Source: Bacillus velezensis (GTDB taxonomy: Bacteria > Bacillota > Bacilli > Bacillales > Bacillaceae). From it: a stretch of DNA of 64,000 nucleotides. Within the stretch, counting starts at the first letter, position 1; each line of letters starts with the position of its first letter. Shown here in pieces: positions 18,807-27,384 of the stretch. The position numbers were made by a program, and so were the translations under genes. The notes under the pieces were generated by a model. It did no database searches. It saw only the letters and a list, made by a program, of their open reading frames with translations, and was not told where the DNA came from. The stretch covers positions 496,001 to 560,000 of the forward strand of contig NZ_LLZC01000020.1 in the NCBI RefSeq assembly GCF_001461825.1, read 5' to 3'.

Positions 18807-18855
18807 TCCGCTGACAAAATAGGAGCAATCCAATTAGATTGCTCCTACTCAACAG

Positions 18856-19491
18856 TTATTTATTCAATTGTCTCTGATATACAATGTAAGAATATAGTAA
18901 AGATAATATAATACAGCCGATTGCCGCAATGAAAATGACTGACACTCTATACACCGGCGGCAAAAAAGCTGCAAGCATCATGAGTATGCCCGCTAAGACA
19001 AAAATTTTCGAACTAACCCTGTGTGTATCCTTCCAAACTCTTTCACTGCTCAGCGTCCAAGGCGTTCTTATCCCTAAAAAGTAATTAGGCTTAACTTTCT
19101 GAATAAAGTTTCCAAACACCATGAAAATGACTCCCACTATAAAGTTTCCTAAATAAGATATAGGGAGATCATATCCCAGGCCGGTCAAGATGGTCATCAG
19201 ATTAATGACAAACAGAACCGCAAACAATGTATTAAATATAGCCATATATGGCCGGATAAATGTTTTGTAGTTATTTTTAGGATCAATCTTAGGGATGATA
19301 ACCATTAAAATATATTGAATAATCATGATGCCAATAAGCATCACCATTGCATTAAATTTAGAAGTGTAATCATTTGCGCTTCCGTTTAATCCCCAGTGTG
19401 TCGCCAAATTGTCCGGTAAAGATGAATATGTGAAAGCCCATGTGAAAACAGTTAAAACTATGATTCCTGCTGAAAAGAAATATTTTTTCAT
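18856..19491 (-). CDS. SdpI-family immunity/signal-transducing membrane protein
   Basis: 211 aa. N-terminal DUF1648-type segment (IIVLTVFTWAFTYSSLPDNL, ATHWGLNGSANDYTSKF), about six membrane spans, and the SdpI-family stretch YFLGIRTPWTLSSERVWKDTHR. In B. subtilis SdpI protects against the SDP toxin and sequesters the repressor SdpR at the membrane. It overlaps the regulator upstream by four bases. No sdpABC toxin genes are seen here, so this is an orphan immunity module. Confidence 0.85.
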   Translation of the reverse strand: MKKYFFSAGIIVLTVFTWAFTYSSLPDNLATHWGLNGSANDYTSKFNAMVMLIGIMIIQYILMVIIPKIDPKNNYKTFIRPYMAIFNTLFAVLFVINLMTILTGLGYDLPISYLGNFIVGVIFMVFGNFIQKVKPNYFLGIRTPWTLSSERVWKDTHRVSSKIFVLAGILMMLAAFLPPVYRVSVIFIAAIGCIILSLLYSYIVYQRQLNK

Positions 19492-19775
19492 GATTCCCCG
19501 CCTTTCTTATTATCATGTTCTGAATCAGTCAGAGAAAAGAACCAGCCTATAAGATCCTGTAATACAGTGGTATTTAATGAATACATAATAAATTGGCCTT
19601 TCCTCTCATCGTGAACCAAATCAGTATTTTTCAATATGGTAAGGTGATGAGAAATACTGGGTTTTGACATGTCGAAGTGTTCCGCAATTTCACCAGCTGT
19701 CATGTCTTGTTTCTTTAATAAGTCCAAAATTCTTCTCCTTGTAGGATCGGCCAGTGCTTTAAAAGCTTTATTCAA
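19488..19775 (-). CDS. SdpR-like ArsR-family repressor
   Basis: 95 aa from a TTG at 19775 (GAGGGGGAAAG upstream), which aligns with the start MNxxFKAxxDPTRRxILDLL that I recall for SdpR. Winged-helix recognition segment GEIAEHFDMSKPSISHHLTIL and the wing KGQFIMYSLNTT. No metal-binding cysteines. It should repress its own operon through the palindrome just upstream until SdpI binds it. Longer readings (to 19856) cross the operator. Confidence 0.85.
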   Translation of the reverse strand: MNKAFKALADPTRRRILDLLKKQDMTAGEIAEHFDMSKPSISHHLTILKNTDLVHDERKGQFIMYSLNTTVLQDLIGWFFSLTDSEHDNKKGGES

Positions 19776-19802
19776 AAACTTTCCCCCTCTCATACGTACA
19801 TG

Positions 19803-19830
19803 ATTTAGATATTTAAGTATATATCTAAAT
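19803..19830. promoter_or_regulatory. Palindromic operator upstream of the sdpR-like gene
   Basis: Perfect inverted repeat ATTTAGATAT (19803-19812) and ATATCTAAAT (19821-19830), 28 bases upstream of the TTG start. This is the size and AT content expected for an ArsR/SdpR autorepression site. Confidence 0.7.
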
Positions 19831-19898
19831 ATCAACCATTTTCCTAAAAAATTCAATGGTTTTATTAACTAAATTTCCATTTATTTTTAAATATCGTT

Positions 19899-19922
19899 CA
19901 AGCGCAAAATTTTTTTGCGTTT
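19899..19922 (+). promoter_or_regulatory. Second copy of the 24-bp RocR-site repeat, upstream of rocR
   Basis: Identical over 24 bases to 18783-18806, including the CGCAAAATTTTTTTGCG palindrome (19903-19919). It lies about 60 bases upstream of rocR. Confidence 0.7.
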
Positions 19923-19979
19923 CCTGTTCGATTTATTTTAAAATAATGAATGTTAAGACGATTGAGAGGGGGAATTGAC

Positions 19980-21365
19980 CTGCACACAACCAGCGAATTT
20001 TACACACTCGTGTTACAAAGCATTCTGGAAGAGATTGATGTCGGGCTGCATGTGGTGGACGAGAAGGGCAGCACCGTCATTTACAATAAGAAAATGATGC
20101 AGATTGAAGATATGGATGAACGGGACGTCCTGCATAAAAACCTGACTGATGTATTTATGTTTTCCAATCAGCAGGACAGCACGCTCGTTCAGGCCCTTCA
20201 AGAAGGCAAAACGATTAAAAACGTGAAGCAAAGCTATTTTAATAACAAAGGCCAGGAAATCACGACGATCAACCACACCTTCCCGATTGTGCAAAACGGC
20301 GAGATCAAGGGCGCCGTGGAGATCGCCAAGGACGTCACCAAGCTCGAACGGCTGATCAGGGAGAACATGCACAGGAAAGAACAGAACAGCTACACGTTTG
20401 ACAGCATTCTCGGCAACAGCCCGGTCATTCGGGAAGTCATCGAAAACGCGAAACGGGCAACCCGTACGTCATCGTCCGTTCTTTTGGCCGGCGAGACGGG
20501 AACGGGCAAGGAACTGTTCGCCCAAAGCATTCACAACGGCAGCCAGCGCTCAGGCGCCCCGTTCATCTCACAAAACTGCGCCGCCCTGCCGGATAGTCTG
20601 GTCGAAAGTATTTTATTCGGCACGAAAAAAGGCGCCTTTACCGGAGCCATCGACCAGCCCGGCTTATTTGAGCAGGCGCAGGGAGGCACCCTGCTCCTTG
20701 ATGAGATCAACTCTCTCAATCTCAGCCTGCAGGCAAAACTGCTCCGCGCCCTGCAGGAAAAGAAAATCCGGCGCATCGGATCAGCTCAGGACAAACCGAT
20801 TGACGTCCGCATCATCGCCACGATGAATGAAGACCCGATCACCGCCATTTCAGAAGAGCGGCTGCGCAAAGATTTATACTACCGCTTAAGCGTTGTCACG
20901 CTGATCATTCCCCCGCTCCGGGAGCGCAAGGAAGACATTCTGCCTCTGGCCGAAGTGTTTATCCAGAAAAACAACCACCTGTTCCAAATGCATGTCGATT
21001 CGATCAGTGACGATGTGCAGCGATTCTTCCTGGAATATGACTGGCCGGGCAACATTCGCGAGCTTGAACATATGATTGAAGGCGCCATGAACTTTATGAC
21101 GGATGAAACGACGATTACGGCGGCCCACCTGCCTTACCAATACCGGATGAAAATCAAACCCGCTGACACGGAAAGCAAAGCCGCCGCAAGCACCCAGCCC
21201 GGCACCGATTTAAAAGACAAAATGGAAAACTTCGAAAAATACATGATCGAAAAAACCCTGAGAAAACACGGCAATAACATATCCAAAACGGCAAACGAGC
21301 TCGGAATCAGCAGACAGAGCCTGCAATACCGCCTGAAAAAATTCGGTCTGGACCGGATGAAATGA
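19980..21365 (+). CDS. rocR: RocR, sigma-54-dependent activator of arginine catabolism
   Basis: 461 aa from an apparent CTG start at 19980, seven bases after AGAGGGGG. From this codon the start LHTTSEF lines up with the remembered B. subtilis start MVKDSEF. The upstream ATG (19950) has no ribosome-binding site and would place the GGGGG inside the gene. Domains: N-terminal PAS sensor, AAA+ domain with Walker A AGETGTGKELFAQSIHN and the GAFTGA loop, and a C-terminal Fis-type helix-turn-helix ISKTANELGISRQSLQYRLKK. Activates the rocDEF promoter on sensing ornithine or citrulline. Confidence 0.93.
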   Translation: MHTTSEFYTLVLQSILEEIDVGLHVVDEKGSTVIYNKKMMQIEDMDERDVLHKNLTDVFMFSNQQDSTLVQALQEGKTIKNVKQSYFNNKGQEITTINHTFPIVQNGEIKGAVEIAKDVTKLERLIRENMHRKEQNSYTFDSILGNSPVIREVIENAKRATRTSSSVLLAGETGTGKELFAQSIHNGSQRSGAPFISQNCAALPDSLVESILFGTKKGAFTGAIDQPGLFEQAQGGTLLLDEINSLNLSLQAKLLRALQEKKIRRIGSAQDKPIDVRIIATMNEDPITAISEERLRKDLYYRLSVVTLIIPPLRERKEDILPLAEVFIQKNNHLFQMHVDSISDDVQRFFLEYDWPGNIRELEHMIEGAMNFMTDETTITAAHLPYQYRMKIKPADTESKAAASTQPGTDLKDKMENFEKYMIEKTLRKHGNNISKTANELGISRQSLQYRLKKFGLDRMK

Positions 21366-21377
21366 ATCCATACAAAA

Positions 21378-21403
21378 AAAGGCTGAGATGCTCCTCAGCC
21401 TTT
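21378..21403. terminator. Bidirectional terminator between rocR and the JmjC gene
   Basis: Perfect 10-bp stem AAAGGCTGAG/CTCAGCCTTT with loop ATGCTC and T-runs on both strands; serves both convergent genes. Confidence 0.85.
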
Positions 21404-21410
21404 CGTCAGG

Positions 21411-22130
21411 TTATATCTGATTGGCAAGCCGCTCTCCGGTAAACCAAAAGTTCTCACTCACTGCCAATGTATGTTCCGTATTCTCGACTTGATGCCACCA
21501 ATGGCGCGGCGCGTAAATGATTTCTCCCGCCTTTTGTCTGAAGCGGATCGGAGACGCCTTTTGCACCAGCGGTTTTTGCTCAATGTCTTTTTCATCAAAG
21601 ACATTGATATTTCCTTCGTACAAATACGGAGAGTCGTCCGGATGATAGAAGATCCATTCCTTCTCCCCGAAGATGACGCCGTTCCACGCGTGCGTGTTGT
21701 TAAAATCCTGATGCAGCGGCGTGCCTGTCTGCTTAGAACCGAGAAAGAACCATTTCCAGTCCCGTCCCGTTTCTTCATCCGCTCTCAATGTGTCTTTTGT
21801 AAAATACTCGGGTGCGGAATAGACAAGGTCTAAGTCATTTTGGTTCAGCTGCGTAAAATTCCAGTCACAGTACCATTTGTCATCATTCTGATCAATGTAC
21901 TCGATATAGTTGGAAAGCTTTACTTGTTTAAACGTTTTGACCCCTTCGATATCTGATTTCCGGATGGTGACCATTCTGTCTCCATAGTGTTCATCAATGT
22001 ATTCAAGCGTCCACGGCCTGCATTCCCAGTGATCCATTGCCCCCGTCAAAATAAAAGGTTTCTTATCAGCATACTCGCTTACAAAAAGATCGTACGATAA
22101 CTCATTGATTGTCAGTCTGTCAATGGTCAT
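21411..22130 (-). CDS. JmjC/cupin_8-type Fe(II)/2-oxoglutarate oxygenase
   Basis: 239 aa from the ATG at 22130 (GGGG seven bases upstream); longer readings overlap the ABC-F gene. The metal triad is visible: HQD in TGTPLHQDFNNTHAWNGVIF and the distal His in IYAPRHWWHQVEN, with the 2-oxoglutarate-binding segment KEWIFYHPDD. Closest recognisable group is the JmjC hydroxylases related to asparaginyl hydroxylase FIH. Last gene of a five-gene run with a leading peptide gene; it could hydroxylate that peptide, or ribosomal proteins. Target unknown. Confidence 0.8.
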   Translation of the reverse strand: MTIDRLTINELSYDLFVSEYADKKPFILTGAMDHWECRPWTLEYIDEHYGDRMVTIRKSDIEGVKTFKQVKLSNYIEYIDQNDDKWYCDWNFTQLNQNDLDLVYSAPEYFTKDTLRADEETGRDWKWFFLGSKQTGTPLHQDFNNTHAWNGVIFGEKEWIFYHPDDSPYLYEGNINVFDEKDIEQKPLVQKASPIRFRQKAGEIIYAPRHWWHQVENTEHTLAVSENFWFTGERLANQI

Positions 22131-22143
22131 ATCCATTCCCCTT

Positions 22144-23769
22144 TTATTCGGCAATCTGCCGTTTTTTTTGTTTGGCGTAACTGTATGGACCTGAAAAGAT
22201 GGTGACGTTTTGATTCTCAAGCCAGAAAATCTTGTTGAACTTCTCCAGCAGGTTTCTGTCGTGAGAAACGCAGATGATGGTGCCTTGAAACTGCATCAGG
22301 CTGTTTTCGAGAATTTCCTGAGATTCAATATCCAAGTGGTTGGTCGGCTCATCCAGGATCAGGACATTCAGCTTTTTTTCCATTAAGATGGACAGCTTCA
22401 GCCTGATTCTTTCACCGCCCGACAGGACGGAAAGTTTTTTAAAGACCGACGACCCGTAAAATCCGTACTTGGCCAGCATATTCCGGGCCATGCCCTCTTC
22501 AGTCAGCAGATTTTCTTTAAAGAATTGCAGAATCGTCTGACTCGAATCTCCGACGTGGCTCTTTTGATCAATGTAGCCTATCTTAAGATTTTCCCCCACT
22601 TTAATGGTGCCGTCCGACAGTTCTCTTTCCCCGATGATGCAGCGGATCAGCGTTGTTTTGCCGACGCCGTTTCTGCCGACGATGCCGATTCTGTCTTTAT
22701 GCTTTATGCGCAGGTTCACATTTTGATATAAAAGGGAAGATCCGTTGGTCACCTTTCCGTTTTCAATGAACACAATATCTTTTGAACCGGCGCCCGCTTC
22801 CTGAAATGCGTTTTTTAATTTTTGCTCCGTCCGGACCGGCTTATTGATCAGCTCAATCCTTTTCAGCGCCTTTTCCATATTATTCGCGCGTCTGTGCAGG
22901 CCGACAGACGGCGGATTCGAGCGGTTGGCCCAATCTCTCAGCTGGGCGATGGATTCCTTCATCTTCTGTATTTTTCTCTGCTGTTCTTCATATTTCTCAA
23001 ACTGGGCGATGATGAATTCTTCCCGCTTTTTCAAGTATTCGCTGAATCCGTAAGGCCAAATCTTCACCTCGGTATCGTCAATCTCGAGCACCTTCATCGC
23101 CGTTTGATCGGCAAACGTTTTATCGTGGGTCGTAAACAGAATGGTTTTGTTCGATTTTTTAATAAACCCTTCAAGCCACTCAATCGCATGGACGTCCAAA
23201 TGGTTGGTCGGCTCGTCCAGCAGTATAACGTCGTCGTTGCGGATTAAAATTTCAGCAAGGCCGGCTTTTGTCTTTTCGCCGCCGCTCAGCTTTGAAAACG
23301 GCTGATCCTTTAATTCGCTGAGGCTGAGCCCATTGCATACTTCATCAATCATCGCATGCATCTGGTAGCCGTTGTTCCGCTCAAATGTTTCCGTGTATTG
23401 ACTGTACTTTTCCAATAAAGCAGTCAGCTCGTCATCACTCATCGGTTCCGAAAGCTTCAGCTCAATGGCCTTCATTTCCTTCTGGATCGCCGCGAGAGCT
23501 TCAAACGATTTTTCCAGATATTGATACAACGTCAGATCCTCATGGGGATCAGCGATCTGCTTCAGCAAACCGACCTTCGCCCCTTTGTTGATCGCAATCG
23601 TTCCTTCATCTGCCTCAAGCTCTCCGGAAAGCACCCTGAACAGCGTGCTTTTGCCGGAACCGTTCGGCCCGGCCACGAGCACTTTTTCGCCTTCATTGAT
23701 GAAAAAAGAAACTTGTTTGAAAATGGTATCTCCCGCTAAATTTACCGTAAGATTATGAATATTCAGCAA
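22144..23769 (-). CDS. ABC-F family ATPase, probable ribosome-protection/self-resistance protein
   Basis: 541 aa with two ABC domains and no membrane segments. Domain 1: Walker A VAGPNGSGKSTLFRVL (residue ~34), LSGGEKTKAGLAEILI, DDVILLDEPTNHLD. Linker of about 80 residues with a charged helix (AQFEKYEEQQRKIQKMKES). Domain 2: GIVGRNGVGKTTLIRC, LSGGERIRLKLSILM, LILDEPTNHLD. ABC-F proteins bind the ribosomal E site and displace antibiotics from the peptidyl-transferase region or exit tunnel. In this operon it most likely protects the producer, which hints at a ribosomal target. Confidence 0.85.
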   Translation of the reverse strand: MLNIHNLTVNLAGDTIFKQVSFFINEGEKVLVAGPNGSGKSTLFRVLSGELEADEGTIAINKGAKVGLLKQIADPHEDLTLYQYLEKSFEALAAIQKEMKAIELKLSEPMSDDELTALLEKYSQYTETFERNNGYQMHAMIDEVCNGLSLSELKDQPFSKLSGGEKTKAGLAEILIRNDDVILLDEPTNHLDVHAIEWLEGFIKKSNKTILFTTHDKTFADQTAMKVLEIDDTEVKIWPYGFSEYLKKREEFIIAQFEKYEEQQRKIQKMKESIAQLRDWANRSNPPSVGLHRRANNMEKALKRIELINKPVRTEQKLKNAFQEAGAGSKDIVFIENGKVTNGSSLLYQNVNLRIKHKDRIGIVGRNGVGKTTLIRCIIGERELSDGTIKVGENLKIGYIDQKSHVGDSSQTILQFFKENLLTEEGMARNMLAKYGFYGSSVFKKLSVLSGGERIRLKLSILMEKKLNVLILDEPTNHLDIESQEILENSLMQFQGTIICVSHDRNLLEKFNKIFWLENQNVTIFSGPYSYAKQKKRQIAE

Positions 23770-23796
23770 CTCACATCATCCCTTTGTCATTCTGGT

Positions 23797-24987
23797 TCAA
23801 AGCTCGACTTTATTCTGGATGGCGACGCTCGCTTTCAGTTTGTAAAAGCTGAGCATCATAAACAGCGACAATAAGATGGATAATACCCCGATTGCGGTCA
23901 GCAGCAAAGCTGAATCAAAATAGTCCGTTAAGAATCCGATAAACGGAAAGGCAATGAACATGAAGAGCGAGGTCATCAAACTGATAATGGACAGCAGCGT
24001 TGCTCTCGTTCTGGACGGAATCTCATTATTCACCACCTGACTGGATACGGGTTCTATCACATCATAGAGCGCGTTAATGACGACAAAAGCTGCAATCGTC
24101 ACGTACAGACTGCCCGAAGGTATAAACAGATAGGCCGCCCCGATGATGCAGAATGTCAGCAGAAGCACGCGCCTCGGCGTGAATTTTTCCGCCGGCTTTG
24201 AAGAAAAGATGGAGCACAGCGCCTGCAAGATGGAGAGTCCCGCAAAAATAATGGATATATTGCGCACGGACAGCCCTTCCTGACTTAACAAATCTTGTCC
24301 GTACATATAAAAAACCGATGTAATCGCAAAGAAAACGGAGAGTGACAGCACCAGATATTTAAAGGCTTTGTTCAGCCTGAAGAAATCTTTGACTTCTTTT
24401 AAGATGTCACCGACCGTCTGCGTTTCGTGTTCACTGTTTTCAAATTTGATTTCCGTCAGCTGTGTAATGACCGCCATCGCAATCAGCTGAGTGACAATCC
24501 CGGCGATAAACACATACGACCATGATATTTCCTGCAAGTAGCCGCCGATGCCCATGGCAATCGCAAGACCGAGTATGACAAGTCCGTTATAATTTCCGAT
24601 GGATTTGCCGTACCACTTTTCTTTCCCTTGTTCTTTCAGTGAATCAAACAAAAAGGCGTGATCCGTTCCTGATATAAACGTCAGCCCGATACCGTATATA
24701 ATATGGGCGATGAAGAGGGCGATGAAGTTATGGAAGCTCAGGAACATCACCAAATAGATAATGACCATAAAATGGCCGAGCAAGAGCGATTTTTTTCTCC
24801 CGATTCTGTCCGAGATGACGCCGCTCGGCACTTCCGCCAGAAACATCGCCAAATTCAGGACCGATTGCAGGATGCCCACAAGAAACAATGAATAATTCAT
24901 GCTTGTTAAATATAAAATCCAAATTCCCCGTTCGAAAAAGAAGTTTCCGAAAAAACCGGAGAAGTAAAGCAAATTTCGATTCCGCAA
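23797..24987 (-). CDS. MFS transporter, probable exporter of the operon product
   Basis: 396 aa from a TTG at 24987 (GGAAAGGGG upstream). Twelve hydrophobic spans and the MFS motif A between TM2 and TM3 (GVISDRIGRKKSLLLGHF). Resembles the drug:H+ antiporter group. Spaced 27 bases from the ABC-F gene and 18 bases from the SBP-like gene, so co-transcribed. In microcin C operons an MFS protein (MccC) exports the toxic peptide-nucleotide; the same job is inferred here. Confidence 0.85.
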   Translation of the reverse strand: MRNRNLLYFSGFFGNFFFERGIWILYLTSMNYSLFLVGILQSVLNLAMFLAEVPSGVISDRIGRKKSLLLGHFMVIIYLVMFLSFHNFIALFIAHIIYGIGLTFISGTDHAFLFDSLKEQGKEKWYGKSIGNYNGLVILGLAIAMGIGGYLQEISWSYVFIAGIVTQLIAMAVITQLTEIKFENSEHETQTVGDILKEVKDFFRLNKAFKYLVLSLSVFFAITSVFYMYGQDLLSQEGLSVRNISIIFAGLSILQALCSIFSSKPAEKFTPRRVLLLTFCIIGAAYLFIPSGSLYVTIAAFVVINALYDVIEPVSSQVVNNEIPSRTRATLLSIISLMTSLFMFIAFPFIGFLTDYFDSALLLTAIGVLSILLSLFMMLSFYKLKASVAIQNKVEL

Positions 24988-25005
24988 ATGAATACCCCTT
25001 TCCAG

Positions 25006-26328
25006 CTATCTGCATTTAACATCATGAACAGAAAGGAGCCCGTCAGTCTTTACACTAAAACCCTCTATACATGGATCTTGCAGATACAGACTTTTCCCAA
25101 AACAAATTGGGCAATAATGAGTTGTATTCTCGAATAACCCAAAAAGTTCCTTCTTTTTTTCAGATCCTATGGCATCAATGATCGTTTTTTTCTTCTCCGG
25201 ATCGCTGATGTCGCGGATGAAATATTTGATATAGCTCAGCTCATGCATGTAAGCCGGCAGGAACAAATGGAGCTCAATATCAAACCCGCTTTTATCCATA
25301 TGGTAATAATCATTGAAATGACTGACGCGGGAGACGGATACGTCCGCTCCGGCCCGCCGAAACAGATCAGCCAGCCTTTCAATGATCTCTCCGTTGGGAT
25401 AATAATCGGCATAAACGATTCGGACCGGTTCTTCTTTTGTCAAAAGGGGCGGATCTTTCTGCGGTGTCCTCCCGCTTTCCCATATACCGATCAGTGAATC
25501 AGTCGGTGTGATGATATGCCCCAAATCCCCGGCCAGCTTTTGTTTATCAAAATAATGCTGAATGAAAGTTCTCAGCATGTCGTCCTTTACCTTGAAGGTA
25601 AATAACATCGGCAAATGATTTTCTTTAAAATCAGCATATTGCCGATACCTCATGTTTAAATGATGAAACTGGGTGTGGCAGGTCACGTCCGTTTGATTCG
25701 TTTCGTACAGCCCGATGCTTTTTTCCAGATCATCATTCAAAATAAATTGGATGGTCTGAACCGTGCGGTGATCCGCGGGCGTCATTTTATATTGCGGATT
25801 CCGCTCAAATTCCAGCCCCTTCTCAAACGTTCGCTTGAATCGGTACGGGCCGTTTTCCGGCACATCGCCCCCGGCGGTCGCCGGAATCAGAAAGCTGCTC
25901 TGCAAAACGGATTCTATTTCATCAGACGGCTCGTCTAAGGTGACTTCAAAGCGTTTTTCGCCCGTTACGTTCACCCCGAGCTGATCGGATGAGACGAGGC
26001 CTTTTACATACGGAACGGCCTGTTTTATGTTCAGGAAACTGCCGAGATGGGGGCTTTGATTTTCTTTCGTCAGATGATAGATGATCGTTTGAACCACACC
26101 CTCGGCGTCACCTAAATAGTCCGGGTGAATGTCCACCTGACAGGTGCGGGGATCTTTGCGGATAATCCGGCAGTTATAGCCGTCCTGCAGGCTTTCATAC
26201 ATAATGCTGCAAATCATCTTGCTTGTGTAATCCTGCGTATCTAATGGGTTCAAGCGTATCGGGCTTGTGTCGATTTCTATTTTCAGAGGGTCGCCCGGTT
26301 TTCTCGCCGTACGATGCATCGTCTTCAT
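25006..26328 (-). CDS. SBP_bac_5-like peptide-binding protein without signal peptide
   Basis: 440 aa. N-terminal part resembles family-5 (oligopeptide) solute-binding proteins: LNPLDTQDYTSKMICSIMYE and a later FKRTFEKGLEFERNPQY segment. It starts MKTMHRTARKPGDPLKIEID with no signal peptide, lipobox or membrane helix, so it should be cytoplasmic; SgrR-type C-terminal domains are the known parallel. The C-terminus has a cysteine cluster (HYCPICFGKSLYLQDPC, then VKCR). Its ATG overlaps the ThiF-like gene stop by four bases. It may bind or deliver the precursor peptide during modification; this is inference. Confidence 0.65.
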   Translation of the reverse strand: MKTMHRTARKPGDPLKIEIDTSPIRLNPLDTQDYTSKMICSIMYESLQDGYNCRIIRKDPRTCQVDIHPDYLGDAEGVVQTIIYHLTKENQSPHLGSFLNIKQAVPYVKGLVSSDQLGVNVTGEKRFEVTLDEPSDEIESVLQSSFLIPATAGGDVPENGPYRFKRTFEKGLEFERNPQYKMTPADHRTVQTIQFILNDDLEKSIGLYETNQTDVTCHTQFHHLNMRYRQYADFKENHLPMLFTFKVKDDMLRTFIQHYFDKQKLAGDLGHIITPTDSLIGIWESGRTPQKDPPLLTKEEPVRIVYADYYPNGEIIERLADLFRRAGADVSVSRVSHFNDYYHMDKSGFDIELHLFLPAYMHELSYIKYFIRDISDPEKKKTIIDAIGSEKKKELFGLFENTTHYCPICFGKSLYLQDPCIEGFSVKTDGLLSVHDVKCR

Positions 26329-27332
26329 AAAGCGCTTTCCTTTTGAGAAAGCTTCGTTTCTGTAATATGAAGGCCGTCAAAGTCCAGGCCGATGCGGGTA
26401 TTCAGGGATTTCGGGCTTCCGCCTGCAAGGTATGTGATAATGTCATGAGACATAAACGAGGATATAATACCGTTTGTCGCTCCTAAGGAACCTTTGATCG
26501 GTTCATCGGGGTAACAGTTCAGAAGTCCGGCCGGCATGTTTTTTTCATAAGTGACGCCGGATTGATAGGATTCAGGCGTGAGCAGAGGCCCCCATTGGCC
26601 GCTGAAGCTGCCGACACCCCCGGTCATAAACGCGATATTCCGCTCCTTACAATACCGGTAAACCCATTCAGAAATGTTATGGGGTTTGTCAGCGGCATTT
26701 ATGACGATATCAATTTCGTACGGATCTAACACACGCAGGTCCTGCGGCTGTGTAATTTCCTGATGGTAAAGTGCTGCGTCCGCATGGGGATTGATACCCG
26801 CAATATAATCTCTGCATTCTGAGATCTTTAATTTGCCTACAGAAGATTTATTATAGACGAATTGTCTGTTCAGGTTATGTACTGATACGGCATCGAAATC
26901 AATGAGAATAAAATGCTGCATGCCCGCCGCCAAAAGATTTTGAAGAATGATCGTTCCGACGCCCCCCAGACCCACGATCGCTGCCCTGCTGCCGTCTAAT
27001 CTCTTTTGGATCAGATTGGGGTTTTGGTTGTATTTCTCAAAATGATACAGCTGCTTTTCAGTGATGCGGCCTTCACGGCCGTTTTGCCATGGCTCTATTA
27101 AAGCATCCAATTTCATTAACGCATCGAAAAACTGGTTTCCCGCTTCCTCTCCCAGAAGATCAGAAAGCTCTTGTTTTTCACAGCCGGTGATCAGCCGTTC
27201 AACCGCCTCTTTGATCTCACTCGTATGCGCAAGCTTAATCGCCTTTCGATATTGAATGATAATATGCGCCGTGTAGGTCAGCACCTGCACGCTGTCTTTA
27301 AATTTCCAGCGCTTACAGTCAGTTGACATCAT
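26325..27332 (-). CDS. ThiF/MccB-like E1-type adenylyltransferase
   Basis: 335 aa from the ATG at 27332, six bases after CAGGGGG (27329 is also possible). Residues ~1-95 form an N-terminal domain like the peptide-clamp region of MccB. From 117 the E1 fold follows: AAIVGLGGVGTIILQNLLAA (nucleotide-binding loop), LIDFDAVSVHNLNRQFVY with the conserved Asp and Arg, and IDIVINAADKP. No paired CxxC zinc motifs as in MoeB/ThiF. MccB adenylates the C-terminus of a ribosomal peptide; here the substrate is likely the 19-aa peptide encoded just upstream. Confidence 0.8.
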   Translation of the reverse strand: MMSTDCKRWKFKDSVQVLTYTAHIIIQYRKAIKLAHTSEIKEAVERLITGCEKQELSDLLGEEAGNQFFDALMKLDALIEPWQNGREGRITEKQLYHFEKYNQNPNLIQKRLDGSRAAIVGLGGVGTIILQNLLAAGMQHFILIDFDAVSVHNLNRQFVYNKSSVGKLKISECRDYIAGINPHADAALYHQEITQPQDLRVLDPYEIDIVINAADKPHNISEWVYRYCKERNIAFMTGGVGSFSGQWGPLLTPESYQSGVTYEKNMPAGLLNCYPDEPIKGSLGATNGIISSFMSHDIITYLAGGSPKSLNTRIGLDFDGLHITETKLSQKESAL

Positions 27333-27355
27333 GACATACCCCCTGAAAGATAATA

Positions 27356-27374
27356 ACTCCCCAATGAGGGGAGT
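27356..27374 (-). terminator. Hairpin between the 19-codon peptide gene and the ThiF-like gene
   Basis: Minus-strand perfect stem ACTCCCC/GGGGAGT, loop TCATT, then TTATTAT. A partial terminator here would give extra short transcript for the peptide, as reported between mccA and mccB in microcin C operons. Confidence 0.7.
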
Positions 27375-27384
27375 CACGGCTTTA

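Noticed and set aside
18627-18833. N-terminal extension of RocD by 69 residues
   Set aside because: It would cover the SigL promoter and RocR sites; the ATG at 18626 fits the known protein length.
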